A DNA stretch of 64,000 bases from Strigamia acuminata (GCA_949358305.1 OX442318.1:4698501-4762500); one strand, 5' to 3'; numbered from the stretch's first letter, positions 42,426 to 55,880 are shown. Program-made: numbers and translations. Notes: generated by a model not told the origin, from the letters alone.

Positions 42426-43396
42426 TGTGGTGATCTCAAAATATTTCACCAACTTAGAAGATAAAATTAATTGTCTTCTAATTAATTTGACTGTGGCACA
42501 CGCCAAGTCAGATCATGTGACCGAGGGGAGAAATCCTCTCTAGGCACATATCACCCCAGGTTGTCCGGGGTGAAAACGGTTATTAGCCGTTATGGTGCAA
42601 TATGGTGTAATAACCACTAGTTGCACCCATTTGAGCTAAGTGCGCAGGTTTTCTGCGCAATATTGAAGCGTGCTGGGCTCGCGTCTTGGCTCAAATCGGG
42701 ACTCTTGACAAAAATACACAACCCACAACATCACTGCGATATCTGCTCCGACAATACGTATTGATAGTGGACCGTGTATTCCAAGTTTCACCAGCTTGCT
42801 TTGTAACGAATTACAAAGCCAGCTATCCTGCTTGAATTAGCCGAAGCTAATTCCAGCAAACGAGAAGAAGAAGTTTCCTGATCCAAGTGAACCATCGCCA
42901 TCGTTGCCGCGCGAACGGCAACCATCGCCATCGTACCTGGACCAGACGCCTACAGCCGTCAACCACCGCCGCCGAGCCGTCGCACGAGCCGTAGAAGGAG
43001 CCCACGAGAACCATCGTCTTCGACCATCGTTCGTGAGTTCAGAGAACGAAGACAATTCGCCTTCGCCTAACAACTGTGTGTTGTTTAAGCGCCATTTTAG
43101 CGCTTTGTAGCTTGCAACAGTCGTTGCAAGCCCTTCCATTGTTTTCCGCTCAAATTGTTACGCGACTTGTCGCTCTTCCTATTTCAACTAGTCAATATAT
43201 TTTATATTTCATTGTATTTAACTTAATAAAGAATTTGTGTGATTTTTATCATAAAAATTGTGTCTTTATTTTCCTACTTAATAAACTTAACCCTAGACAA
43301 GTTTAAGGCCGCCGATTGTAAGTCTTTTATAGCATTCACCTGCGGTTTCTGCTTAATTTATTAGAAATTAAGTGGATAAAAACCCGGATCGCAGCA
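42426..43396 (+). repeat. 3' LTR of outer element
   Basis: 971 bp. It matches the 5' LTR in every segment I compared and carries the same AATAAA signals, which here would end transcripts. Confidence 0.95.
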
Positions 43397-43615
43397 AATT
43401 TCAATAGTCGCTATTCCAGACAATAACTTTTCCTCATCCAACAAAGATGTGAAATGGTAAGGTCATCGACAGGCCGCCTCGACATAAGTTCTGCAGTTGT
43501 AAGAAAAGCCGAAAGCACGCTTCATAAAGCCGAAGATATAACACATACAAACATACGTGCTTTATTATGTTAAAGCGATATGGCCCTTGCAAAGTGGCGT
43601 AGTCATTACTTCCCT

Positions 43616-43845
43616 GCAGTGCTGGACTGGCCCAGCGACATTTTTTCCCCACAGCATAACTACCGATCATCCGCCCATTACCGATCGCGACCGCTCCACC
43701 AGGCACTGTAAAAGATCAACGCCTTCGCACTCACTTTTGTGCCGTGCCTTGCGAGTTTGGAGACCTACCCTAACCTATTTCAAATTTTAATATTAACACC
43801 CACACAGGTGAATGATCGGTAGTGATGCTGTGGAAAAAATATAAG
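43616..43845. repeat. Inverted repeat beside 'cagtgctggactggcc'
   Basis: ATTTTTTCCCCACAGCATAA (from about 43640), continuing into CTACCGATCAT, is mirrored at about 43812..43840 (ATGATCGGTAG...GCTGTGGAAAAAAT). CAGTGCTGGACTGGCC just to the left resembles some hAT ends. The element limits are not established. Confidence 0.55.
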
Positions 43846-43914
43846 AAACCCGGCCGGATACCAGGAATTTCCCGATGATCCTTAACGCTGTGAATTTTTT
43901 TTCCGTTTGTTGTG

Positions 43915-44165
43915 GCCCGATCTATCCAGATTTCCCGGTATAAATTTGTTCCCGTGGCCCGACCTGTCCAGATTTCCCGTTATAAATTTGTTCCCATGGC
44001 CCGACCTGTCCAGATTTCCCGATATAAATTTGTTCCCGTGGCCCGACCTGTCCAGATTTCCCGGTACTAAATTTGTTCCCGTGGCCCGACCTGTCCAGAT
44101 TTTCTGGTATAAATTTGTTCCCGTGACCCGACCTGTCCAGATTTCCCGGTACTAAATTTGTTCCC
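43915..44165. repeat. 42-bp minisatellite
   Basis: About six copies of a unit containing GTGGCCCGACCTGTCCAGAT followed by TTCCCGGTATAAATTTGTTC. It is GC-rich compared with its flanks. ORFs on both strands simply translate the repeat. Confidence 0.95.
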
Positions 44166-44176
44166 AGTCTGGCCCT

Positions 44177-45270
44177 GCGTGCCTGTAACCAGACGTCAAC
44201 TACACAAACGAATAACCGAATACAAACCGAATATTTAGTGCAACCCAAGTTAGAAGTCTATTTAACCTCCAGAAATGCATTCATTGCAGTGTAAATTGAT
44301 TTCCTTAAATAAACATTAGCTTTTTAAATCTAATTTTTTTTTAAAATCAAGTCACAGCTGTTCATGTCTACACTCCAATCAGTATTGCCCCATGTCTTCA
44401 CTCCAATCAGTTACTGCTGCCTTCCTTTTTCTTATCATGAATTCCCAAGTCAGTTACAAAGAAGCCGGAATCAGAAAAGAAACCGAAAACCACAAATCTA
44501 TTCAGTGGAGGGTGAAATGCCTCCACACCAAACACTTCATCTCAAGACTTTGAAAAGCAAAAATAACATCCAGCTTCCATTACCTTATCTTTTCATGTAT
44601 TATTACCATAAATAAATAAGTATTTGTGAGCAAAGTGCAATTATACGCGACCGCACGACAAATCCAACTGAATGTATCTTTCGCCGAAGACAAATTCCTT
44701 AAATAAGAAATGAGCAAAAACCATCAACATACAAGGGTCATAGTTCAATTCATTTGACCTAGAAAACAATAATAAATTCCCACAACCACCAATACTGGCA
44801 AATAGCAATTGTTCAGTGTCTCACCTACTAATCCACTTTCGCCGGTCAACATTTTATGTCGTGCCAAAAGAGAGAGAAAAAAAAACAATACTACTTTCTC
44901 TTTCTCAATGGCCCATTGTTCCTGTTGTAAATTTCATTGTGACACCGTGTTAGCTAAGATTGCCCCGGGGTCAGACAATTTTATAGGATTTTCTTTGGTC
45001 GTTTGCCGCTAAGATTCTTTTCTGCCATTGCTGGTCCACCGATAGGAAACAAATATGGCTGCACGACAACAACGCAAGATAAGCCACTTCAGTTGACGGA
45101 CCACTCAATTACCGAAACCTACCAAACGGTCAATTTTCATATGGAATTTGACATTAATATTTAAAAAAAAACACCAGGTGCACCAACAGACCCATAACAC
45201 CTAGATATTGGATCTGTAGGCGACACATACACTTTAAATGATTGAAACAATACAACAGAGTTTACTTGAA
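44177..45270. other. Unassigned stretch
   Basis: No convincing gene. ORFs of 67 and 83 codons have no recognisable domain. Confidence 0.4.
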
Positions 45271-45274
45271 TTAT

Positions 45275-45486
45275 TCAAAATACATCTGGTTTTCCAATAA
45301 TGCATTTCATAATACAATAGAAAAAAATGCATTTTGAAAATGCATTCACATTTGACAAATAATAGTATTGGGGAAACATTTCATAAAACATTTTACAAAA
45401 TGTATTATGCAAAACTGCATAACAAAATGCATTCTTGTGAAATACACTGCAATACATTGCAGAATAATTCCAATGTATTTTTGAAC
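45275..45486. mobile_element. Putative ~210-bp MITE rich in ATGCAT
   Basis: The ends TTCAAAATACATCTGG and CCAATGTATTTTTGAA are imperfectly inverted. The interior is full of AATGCATT and ATTTTGAAAATGCATT palindromes. Confidence 0.5.
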
Positions 45487-45489
45487 CAT

Positions 45490-47896
45490 ATGGGCTGTCA
45501 CAGACATCTCCTATAAATCATTTAAGAAGAATAAACCTCTCATCTCCCTGAATTGAATGCACCTATTGTCCTTTTGCCTTTTGTGGCTACAACACACAAG
45601 CTGTATTGATCTTTAAACGGAGTTTAAGCAAGGCCCCAACAAATTCATATTTATTCAATCAATATTCATATTTTATTCATGCAAACTCCTTGTTTGGTGT
45701 CAGAATGACATCTTTATCACACTCCAACCCACATCTGCCAACATTACCCAAACCCTTGTCAGCGTAGTCCAACGCTACCACGAAAAGACCGGTTTCCCGA
45801 ACAAACTGCACAGTCATTCCACCATACACCCAAACCCAACTGATCAATTACCTTTCACTTAATTCCTTCCAGCCATTAACCAACCCCTTTAAGACCTCCC
45901 AATTTCCATGTAACATCCTTTTAAACCTTGCCAACCCTAATCAAAGAAAACCAAGAGCCAAAAAGCAGATTGGTTTCACTTAACCAAGTTGCCAATTCAT
46001 CAGCACATTGGGCCAATTAAGTGTCATCCCTCTAATTTGATGAATAACAAGTAGCCCATTCCTTGGTCATTCCCCCCAATTTGCTTCCAGCTCCTTAAAC
46101 TACAAAACAAGTCTTGGATTGGGAGGTGTTGATTTCTTTGCTCAGCATCCAGCCACATATCCATCCCTTTGTGCCATTTTATTAGCTCAGAATGGCTTTG
46201 CTCTAAATTGGTCCTAGTTGAGGGTCATGAGGTGAAAGCTGTGCAGACTTGTAACTTCATCACTACTTTACTTTTTTTTCCCCCAATCTTAATTCACCAC
46301 CAGGCTAGAGTCTATTGTCACTGCCATTTCAAGTTATTTGATTAGAATTCATTGAAACAAGAAAGAAGGAAAAGTTTCATGTGAATTTAAAATAAAGGAA
46401 AAGATAAACAATTAGTTGGTTACTCGTGTATTTGCTCCAGAAACACATGCTGAAATCCCCATTGGATGCATAAATGTTTAAGAAATTAAAGTTTAAACAA
46501 GACACAGCAAAGTTTTGTGCATTCATGCGTTAATTAATAGTAGAGAAGTTCCGAAGTCACTTTCTCTGTTTGTCTCCGTGAGCAATGTGTGTAGAGGGAA
46601 TAAACCAAAGAATTGTAGCCCGATGATGGTCCGACATGTGTCAAACGAAATGTAAATGACGTGTCTATTGGTGTCCGCTCTCACGTCCCATGTGGTCCAC
46701 CATGGTGTTATATTCAGCTAATATCATGTAAGTTTGTCAAAATTGTAAAATTGTTCTTTACTCTATTAATTTGGGTATATATTATTAACCCACTAAATTT
46801 CCTTGGATTTCCACTAAAAAAAAACTAACTTGCCCACTTACTGAATTTTCCACTAACGCTCCTTTTTTATTCCACTGATTTTAAACACTAAAAAAATCTA
46901 AATTTCCCACTACTGACTTTCCCCACTATAAAAAACTAAGTACATCCACTACTTCTACTATTTATATTTATATATTTGTATTCATTACGCTGATTAAAAA
47001 AACAAAAAAAGATATATAAATCAACAAAAACAACGATATACTGTAAGTTTTAAATATTTTTATACAAATCTGAATATAACAGCATAGGGTTATTATTATA
47101 TAAATTATAATCAAAACAATACTTAAAAATAGTGACATCATCATAATTGTGCACGAACATAATCAATCTTTAAATTCATGTTTGAGATGTGCACATTGAA
47201 ATAGAAGCTTAATATCCGTCATCGCTCGGTAACCCAAAGTTTATAAAAGCAAAATCACTTCTTTTTTCCTTCCGTTTCCATAAACCACTAATGAATGAAC
47301 GAGGCTTATTTGCAAACCTTGAATAAAATCCAATATTTTTGCTGATTAACTTGAAAAAGCAGAATAAGACTTCTGAAAAAAATATAAAGGTCAATTAATT
47401 GGTATATACCTTATAATTTATTCACAAGCAGAAAGGTTGCATACATTAAAAAAAATTACAATAAAATTAAAAAGAGAAAAGAAAATTTAAAAAAAAAAAT
47501 GAAAAAAGAAAAGTAAAAAAAAAACCAATAAGTTTCCCCTCGTACAAAACGTGCGGTTTCTTTGCAGTCAGCCATGAATTTTTCACGAACCAGACACAAG
47601 AAATGCATTTCTTATGAACACTGTTTATAAAGTATTCAGCACGCAAACCAAATCCCAAACACAATGCAATGTTCCTCTGCTTATTGCAATCCTGCTTTAA
47701 GCAAAAGAGAGAAAAAATTGTAAGAAAAATTATGCTTCAATTTGCCTTGTAATTGTAGTAATAAATATTTATTTCAAAATAAATTGAAAAAGCTCAAACT
47801 TAAATTCTATCCATAAATCACAACACAATCCATCAAATCAAATTCTAATTCTAATTTATAAACTATTCACAAATCTCCAAGCCAAACAAATGCTAA
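45490..47896. other. Unassigned stretch
   Basis: About 46780..46950 is a degenerate 'ccactaa' repeat. The rest shows no gene or element I can support. Confidence 0.4.
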
Positions 47897-47898
47897 TA

Positions 47899-48240
47899 CA
47901 GTTCAACCTTGTTATAACAAATTGTTAAAAATGGCTTGGATAGTTGGTTGGCAACAGAACACCAAGTTAAAAAAGTTCGATATAACAAACTTTCGTTATA
48001 ACAAACTGTTTTCTCGGGTCCCATGCGATTCGTTATAAAAAAGTCAAAAATTGATAAGTACATGTTTATTATCGTTAAAAAAAAAGACACAAATCGTCGT
48101 TTTTTTCCAGAAAAATGGAAATTTATGCATTTATTTCTGATTTTCGGAAAATATGTATTTGTAGCCAATTTCGGCTTTTTATTGAATAAAAATAATTCCC
48201 ATGCATTTATCCGGACCTTAGTTATAACCAGGCTCGGCTG
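47899..48240. mobile_element. pogo/Tigger-like MITE
   Basis: The left end CAGTTCAACCTTGTTATAAC and the right end GTTATAACCAGGCTCGGCTG are pogo-type termini. TA precedes the left end and TT follows the right. The interior repeats 'cgttataacaaact' and 'cgggtccca'. The ORFs inside are fortuitous. Confidence 0.8.
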
Positions 48241-48345
48241 TTGAACATCTTATGCACCGTTTATTATAACTTATACACAATAACCTCAATTCAAAAAAAT
48301 AGACTTTAAACAATTTTGGTCTTAAAAACTGATCACCCGATAAGA

Positions 48346-48466
48346 TGTCGGCTCATACAGCTCACCTTGCCGATCAGCCGTTCCCATTAGAACACCGAAG
48401 TTAAGCAACATTGGACCTGGTCAGTACTAGAACGGATGACCTGCGAGGAATCCCAGTGATTCCTCA
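48346..48466 (+). pseudogene. 5S rRNA-derived sequence
   Basis: It resembles 5S rRNA along its length, especially the internal control region: 'accgaagttaagcaac', 'ttggacctggtcagtacta' and 'ggatgacc' at the expected spacing. Many mismatches elsewhere show that it is not a functional 5S gene. It is either a pseudogene or the head of a 5S-derived SINE (SINE3-like). Confidence 0.7.
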
Positions 48467-49299
48467 TCCTTGTCTGATCAAGATACTGTTTCTACGGCAA
48501 GATCATCTGCCAATTGGGTTTTCTGTGGTTTTCCCAGTTCTCGGTGAAAGCCAAATGTTGGATCCTCAAGAAAGTCATCCCAGATAGCGGCTTGCATGAC
48601 CTAAACCCCCAGACAAGTGCTCTACCTACCAGCTATGACCACGCTAAGTATCATACTACTTCTGCTTAAGTAGCACCCAAGATGCTGATTCATTTCTCAA
48701 GATGGATTCACACTAGAATCAACAAGACCATTCTGAAGAGCTCTACTGTGTTGGTATGCCCAATGGTCCAATTAGCAACATTCGTAGAGTTTTCAGCCGT
48801 TGAATTTTTGTCTTTCACAATTAATTAATGCTGCTTGCTGCTGCATTACTAAAGTGGCGCTAAAATTCACTATGTATCGAGCACCCATCCATCCATCTTC
48901 TTCAAAACACAAAGTCAACAAATTTTGTCAAGGCGCATTTCCAAATTCTCTTAACCACGTTTCTAGAAAACTCAATGTGCAACTCCATTTAATCGGATCC
49001 CGCTGTGCAACCAACTAAGTGCTACGAGCACATCTCATGCAGGATCACACGTTTAATTTGCTGCCTCATAAGCTGGAAGAAAATTTCTGTCAACACTAAT
49101 AATAGGCAGCCATCTTGATCCCTGTGCAATGAAATCACTCAACTTGCTGATTAAACTGTACAAACATTATTTAATTAAAAGTAATCATTGCATTGCTTGA
49201 ATGATTCATTTGATTACACGCACAATCCAGTGCGCGGAAAGTGCATTCTGCTAAAATCAAACTAAAAAATCCCTGCCTTGCGCACACACAAACGCAATA
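48467..49299. other. Possible SINE body and unassigned flank
   Basis: Downstream of the 5S-like head, the minus strand at about 48608..48648 has 'catagctggtaggtagagca', which recalls a tRNA D-arm/A-box. A composite SINE is possible but unproven. Confidence 0.3.
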
Positions 49300-49470
49300 C
49301 AGTCGAAACTCTTTATAACGAATCGCAAGGGACCCAAAAAATCGATTTATTATAACAAGAATTCGTTATATCAAAATTTTTTTAACACCGTGTTCTATGG
49401 CCAGCCAACCAAACCAGCTATTTTTAGGTATTCATTATATCGATAATTCGTTATATCGCGATTCGACTTT
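49300..49470. mobile_element. pogo-like MITE, degraded right end
   Basis: The left end CAGTCGAAACTCTTTATAAC follows TA. At the right, 'cgttatatcgcgattcgact' is the inverted counterpart but is cut off before CTG. The shared 'cgcaagggaccc' motif is inverted relative to the copy at 56383. Confidence 0.75.
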
Positions 49471-50485
49471 GGTGACTGGCAATTTTAATGATGTAATTTG
49501 CTTAACCTATTTGGAAACAAAGTTTTGGTCAATGTAGTTTGACCGTTGGATATCAACTTGGCTACTCCTCAGTCACTGGTAGAAATCAAATCCAACAGGA
49601 TGTAAAAATGTCCACATTTAGTTGTTGCATAATGGCTGCTGGTTTGAATAATCTCCATTGCTGTCAAAACCACAATGCAGCCATCAAACAGTTGCATTAA
49701 GCTCCTTCCAATCCAAATTAAACAGCAGTCACATTCAAAGTTAAAGCTTAATCCAACTACATAGTGTATTTTTCATGGATCAGGCAATACCCCCTATTGA
49801 CACAAATCATCAATCCTATATTAATTTCTCCATGACTTTTGAACACAATGAACGATTAAACATCACATAGATAGATGCGATGTTGTATCTGATAAATGCG
49901 ATGTTAAATGGATCATCTGTGCTACTGAGGTAATGGTTTGCGCAATGGCATTTACTTTACTTTACTTCCAAGTGTGAACCTACCTTTATGGGCAGTTCTA
50001 TGTATTTAGGCATAAACTGGTCTGAAATGGTCTATTGAAGATGATCGAAGGATCAAATAGGTCTCTAGGAAGAAACAATTTTTTTTGGTTTATTTTATAT
50101 ACAGCATCTTGAATGTCTTTTGAAAATGTCATGCAATTTACATTTTAAAGATGAATTTGAAGTTTTATTAATCCTATCTTAAAGATCAACAATTCCACCT
50201 ACTAAGAGGGAAATGTCTAGTTGTTAAATCGATTATAAAAATTCAGTTTGAGGGTTGTTGATATTATCAATAGTAGTGAGTCCTTGTAAATAATATTGAA
50301 TTTAAAAATATACATTTCTTTTTTCACTTACAAATTCAATTTCCTTTCTTCAAAAAATCAATTGTGTTTTGCCAAAATAAACCAATTTGTTTTTCTCCCA
50401 AAAAATGCAATTATTTTTTCTCAAAAATATCAATTTCTCTGTAGTCCAAAAAATAAAATTATTCTTGGGTTTAAAAAAAAATCAC
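49471..50485. other. Unassigned stretch
   Basis: No gene recognised. A short 'tttac' repeat (49947..49970) is the only low-complexity feature. Confidence 0.4.
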
Positions 50486-50489
50486 CTTT

Positions 50490-50800
50490 TATGTCAAAAA
50501 CCCAATTTTTTTTATCAAAAAACCCAATTTTTTCCATCAAAAAACCCAATTTATTCCATCAAAAAACCCAATTTTTTCCATCCAAAAACCCAATTTTTTC
50601 TATCAAAAAACCCAATTTTTTCCATCAAAAAACCCAATTTTTTCCTACAAAAAACCAAATTTTTCTCATCAAAAAACCCAATTTTTCCCATCAAAAAACT
50701 CAATTTTTCCCATCAAAAAACCCAATTTTTTCCATCAAAAAACCCAATTTTTTCCATCAAAAAACCCAATTTTTTCCATCAAAAAACCAAAATTATTTCA
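50490..50800. repeat. 22-bp minisatellite
   Basis: Unit AAAAAACCCAATTTTTTCCA plus TC, about 13 copies. It grades into an A/C-rich low-complexity tract up to about 51060. The 248-codon ORF here (F/K/P/N-rich) is repeat translation. Confidence 0.95.
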
Positions 50801-51059
50801 AACCAAAAAAAAATCAAAACCTAAGAAATCAAAAAATCCCAAAAAATTCAACAAACACCAAAACTAAAAATCCCAAAAATCCCAAAACAACCAAAAATCC
50901 AAAAAAAAAAAAAAAAATCCAAAAAAAAAACCAAAATCCAAAAAAAATCCAAAAAAGTTCACCAAACACCAAAAACCCAAAACCCAAAAAAACCCTCACC
51001 ATCCAACCCACCTTCCCAAACCCCCTACAAAACCCCTATTAAAACCTCCCATAAATTTT

Positions 51060-51965
51060 TCATCGCCACCCATTAAACCCCAACCATTCACTCCAATCAC
51101 AAAGAAATTAAAAAAAAAAATCCCCAACAAACGACCAAGCAAAATCCGAACCAAGCGCCATGCTTAAGATTGCACAGGCAGCACAAAAGTGCACAAACCT
51201 CCAGGGGCACATGCACAACAAGATTCACATCCTCACATTTCGCACGGAGGAAACTGGCCCATTACTTTTCGCCATTTTCTGCTCTTCCGTGCGTAAAACT
51301 CGGGCAAATGAGAGCGAAACGGGCCACGATTTGTGTGAATAACTTCTCAGTCCAACAGAGGACGATGCAACTTTTTTTTATTGCAAAGCTCCCATCATTC
51401 GACACCAGGGGACTCGTTTCAGCTAACCGGAGTCGTTTTTAATGTTTTTTTTTTACTTCCCTTTTTCTCTTGCTTTAAACTAAATGTAGGCTGGTTAATT
51501 ATGCGCCGGAATAACAAGAAGAGAATGGGAGAGAGATATCTTCATTAAGAATGTTTTTTGGAAGCTAATTAGGTTTTATAACAAGGGAATGTGGGATTAA
51601 ATGATGGGAATGTGCCTGGCGGTTTGATAGTTTGGAATTATCAAGTTGTGTTGGGATTGTGCATGGAAAGAGTGTTGGTTGGTTTAAAGTGTATGTGTGT
51701 TTGTGTGTTGTGGATTCCCTGGGGTGAGTGTGTTGGAATTTGGGTTATTGTGGATGGTAGTGGTGTGATTACAAGGAGAGAAATCTGGGAAATGGAGTTT
51801 GGAAAATTTGGAAATTTTTGGATGTTTTTTTTTGGGAATGATTTGAAAATTTTGATCAGTTGTTCTAAAATTACATCAATTTTTTTTTCAACTTTTCATC
51901 AAATTTTTCAAATTTTTATTAATTTTTTACAGGTTTTCATCATTTTTTTTTAAAATATTCATCAA
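51060..51965. other. Unassigned stretch
   Basis: The strand composition changes abruptly: C-poor and TG-rich at 51590..51880, against A/C-rich before 51060. I see no supported gene. Confidence 0.4.
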
Positions 51966-52440
51966 TTTTTGTAAATTTCAATAATTTTTGCAAATTTCAA
52001 TAATTTTTGCAAATTTCAATAATTTTTGCAAATTTCAATAATTTTTGCAAATTTCAATAATTTTTGCAAATTTCAATAATTTTTGCAAATTTCAATAATT
52101 TTTGCAAATTTCAATAATTTTTGCAAATTTCAATAATTTTTGCAAATTTCAATAATTTTTCTAAATAACAATCAATTTTTCCAAATTTTAATCAATTTTT
52201 CCAAATTTCAATCAATTTTTCCAAATTTCAATCAATTTTTCCAAATTTCAATCAATTTTTCCAAATTTCAATCAATTTTTCCAAATTTCAATCAATTTTT
52301 GCAAATTTCAATCAATTTTTGCAAATTTCAATCAATTTTTGCAAATTTCAATCAATTTTTGCAAATTTCAATCAATTTTTCCAAATTTCAATCAATTTTT
52401 CCAAACTTAAATCAATTCTTCAAAAACTCCATCAATTTTT
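51966..52440. repeat. Two fused 20-bp minisatellites
   Basis: First about nine copies of AATTTCAATAATTTTTGCAA, then about twelve of AATTTCAATCAATTTTTCCA-type units, with a block of TTTTTGCAA variants inside the second. Confidence 0.95.
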
Positions 52441-53339
52441 CAATATTTTTCAATAATATCTCCAAATCACCACTTTCCATTATTTCCATCCACAATTCCT
52501 TGAAACCCACTACACAACCCACCAATTAACTACTCAGACCAATCTCCCTACACACACCAACTCTGAACTTATTGCAAACAATCTTTCCTGAATCTTCCAC
52601 TAACCAAAACAACCCCAAACACCTCCAACCCCATCCACCAATCCAGGCACCAGTTCCACCACCTGTGACCTACCTTAAACACTTTCCCCTAACACCCATC
52701 TTATCTCATCACACACCTAATTAATAACTGCTCACTTCAATTTTACAACACATTAACTTTTATTGAAAAAAAAAAGTTAAAAAAAAATCTAAGCCCTTTA
52801 TTGAATCCCCTCAGCCTCCTGTTCGAAAATTGTCTAGATCCCGGGGACTTTAAAACTTGGCTTGAATAAATTGCTTAAAAGTCGAGATAACACCCTTCAC
52901 AGGACCAGTTGCTGCTAAGTTATCTTGCCAAGTCCCTATGGATTTTGACCCTTAGAGCTGATTGATCAACTCTCAACAAGATAGGACTACAAGCTGAGCA
53001 TACCGAAAACTCTTCAGCTACATTTTCACCAAGACTTAAATTTTTAAAGTGATAAATAACTCCACCAGACACTCCAAACAGCGGTGAATATTTCCCCTTA
53101 AAAAAGCCTCTGCCTAATGAAATTTCAACACAAGTTTTCGACAAATGAAAAATGGCAACGTCTGTTACCCGGAGCCAGCCTGGACTAATTTTAAGTCCAC
53201 GCTAGCAATTAATAATAATAATTATTGTTTTTCCTATTCTTATAATTTCTAACTTTAGGATAACCCTCTCAAACCTTTTCGATCTTTGGGACAATTATCT
53301 TGAGGCCCCAACCCTATATTTACACCGACAACTGGGAAA
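52441..53339. other. Unassigned stretch
   Basis: A 74-codon minus-strand ORF (52920..53144) has ordinary-looking composition but no recognisable domain. I do not call it. Confidence 0.35.
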
Positions 53340-53510
53340 ACGACATTTTCTATCGATTTGTTGTTCTGTGCGCTGATTGGGTGACAGCAATCACGCGTCA
53401 TGCATTGCTTGCCAACTAAGCATGTTTGTTACCTGTTGTCATCCCAGAATACAGTGTGGCTATGTATTATGTGGCGCCATCATTGGCAAACGCATGCAGT
53501 TTATGTGAGT
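53340..53510 (+). repeat. 'tatgtggcgccatc' repeat, second direct copy
   Basis: It matches 13321..13510 closely over about 170 bp, including 'gctgattgggtgacagcaatc' and 'tattatgtggcgccatc', then diverges. Confidence 0.8.
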
Positions 53511-55880
53511 TTGTGTAATAAAGCAATAAAACACTTTTGAAACATACAAGACCGCAAGCGATCAGGTTTACTTCATGAGACTACTACGCATGAGTTACAA
53601 AACAATAAACGAAACTAACATGACGTGCGATGACGCGCAATTTCCTGCTAATGACACATTAAACACTGATTGGTTACACTAACAGTTTAACTGTTACAAA
53701 TTTATCTACCAGGTGGCATAAAAATCCATTGAGATTCAATGACATCAATCTTAACCCGTCTCTCGTCTTGCCCTAACAACAGTATTAAAAGATAGACCAG
53801 GCAAATAATGATAGATAAACTTAAAACAGCTAAACTGAAGGAAAGTTTTTTTTGTCCACGACTGAACACCTTTGCTGAACTTACGAACAATCCGACTTGC
53901 AAATGCGTTCTCGAAACAGAACTCGTTCGTATGTAGGGAACTTAGTATACCGACTACACCCAACACTGCTTAACTTATGTGTTCTAATGGGAACAAATGA
54001 TCAGCGTGGTAAGCCCTTCATCATTAAACATCAGTTTGCGATATGAATATGAATGAATGGCTGTTTGTTGTCTTAGCACGTAATCTTCCCAAGCGCTTCA
54101 GACCGACCCGTGATTGCAGCTTGGTCCCAGCAGTGTAGACTTGTTTTTCTAGCATTGATTACCAACCTCTCTATTATCATTTTACCTTGCAGATGTGTCC
54201 TGAAACTCCAATTGTTAAAACCTAAAACAAAAAGAACTAAACAAAGATTAATAGTGAAATAAATAATTAAAAAAAAATAAATAAAAAATAAAAAAAGGAA
54301 TTACATAGCAGTACAAACAATAGAAAACACCAGTCACTTAAAACCCACCACCTGCACACCAGTCTTCACATCTGAGTCACAACCATATCCTTTGGAAATA
54401 ACAAATCAATATTTCATGTGTTTTTTATTCCTTCGCCCTTCTTTTCTTTGTTTAAAATTTCCTTTCCTGCACTTCATCACCACCAAAGAAACAACAAGAT
54501 AAAACTAGTTGAAAGAATCATTTTTCATAAACCCGGGGTTTCCAAGCAAGCGTGAAACCTATTTCAAGCCTCACACCGCAGTCCGGCTTCTATCCGACAT
54601 CGATTATGCGGAACCTGACACAAACAGCCAAACTTCCAAAACCTCCACCAAACTTGCCAGCAAATTTGTTTTCCATTTTCATTTGCTCACTCCATTTCCA
54701 GCAGACCAAAGATTAAACTTAAAGATCAACATAAACAAGTGCAGGAGAACACTATCACAGCCACCAGAGAGCCATTTGTCATGTTAAAGCAATTTGAAAA
54801 TATTTTAATTTTCCCTTGTCTTATTCCACTCCCATTGGGTATCACAAGAAACTAGATTAGACCCATTAAAACAAACCAGTTGTTAGGCTTATCAAGCCCT
54901 AAGAATAAGAATTATACGTTCTATCGATAACCCGGGCAAAAGCCGCGAATTAAATTAATCCTTTGCTCTACAACTTTGCAACTGGAAATTTTCTTTAACT
55001 CCAAAGGTCGACTTCTAACAAATAATATGCAATGCTTTATTGAATGTTCTGCTGATATATACTAGAACAAAGTGAAGTGCAGTGAGAAACTGCAATTTAT
55101 CCAAAATATTAAAATCCTAGCATTGTTGTTGTGATAAACACGAAGAATAAAGTTCAAATCTTTCCAATTAAACTGAATTGCCAGATAGTAAAGCCATTTA
55201 CAAACTGAAATGGTGCACAATAAAGCTGGAGTATTAAGAGCAAATAACATCACATTTTGCAAAGCCTCAGCCATTACTAAATGTATACAAATGTTGCAGC
55301 TCCCCACTGCATTCACCACTCATGTACAAATATAAACTTAATCCAGAATTATCAAACAACACTTACACTACAAGATGTTCCAAGGAACAATTTTAAAGAA
55401 AAAAAAATCTTTTTAAAGCTTGAAAAATCCTTTAAATCCAAGAAATGGATATTATTAAATTATTGTCCCATAGACAATGTGGAGAGTGAAGTAATCACTA
55501 TTACTCACAACAGTTTCAAGGTTTATTACCTTTATTGTGATTGCCTAGGTCTAGCGTGCTCAAACCCTACATCTAATGCACTTTTGTGAAGCTAAGGCTA
55601 ATCAGACAATGGGCCATGGTTGTGATGCAACTATCATCAGTTAATATCGCAGACCGTTTCGTACTTGCTATTACAATGTTATTACCATTGTCCTGTCCAA
55701 CCTGTGGGATGGCCCCCGAGTAAATCCACTAACGATACTTCTTCGCCGATTATCGTTTCTCGGTATGATTATAATCATCTGCACCTTCGATATCCTACTT
55801 TTGTGATAATCTTCTGCTTGCATTCAAGAAGAAATTATCAGCGCAATGTGCAGAAAAGCTATGATATTTCTTGACCGAAA
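53511..55880. other. Unassigned stretch
   Basis: Minus-strand ORFs at 53702..53966, and others at 54509..54787, 55062..55589 and 55665..55874, are short and lack recognisable domains. I see no element ends. Confidence 0.35.

Larger units (their letters stand above)
21848..43396 (+). mobile_element. Outer Ty3/gypsy LTR retrotransposon (interrupted)
   Basis: Two 971-bp LTRs (21848..22818 and 42426..43396) begin TGTGGTGATC and end GATCGCAGCA. They are flanked by the 4-bp duplication AATT (21844..21847 and 43397..43400). Between them are a tRNA-Pro-type primer site, gag, pol in the Ty3/gypsy order (integrase after RNase H), an extra spliced gene and a polypurine tract. A second element (29887..39075) is inserted in it. 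Without that insert and its duplicated CAAA, the outer element would be about 12.36 kb, large for this class. The LTRs match wherever I compared them and all frames are open, so it looks young. Confidence 0.95.

Noticed and set aside
50296-51042. 248-codon ORF
   Set aside because: It lies across the 22-bp minisatellite and an A/C-rich low-complexity tract, with no domain.
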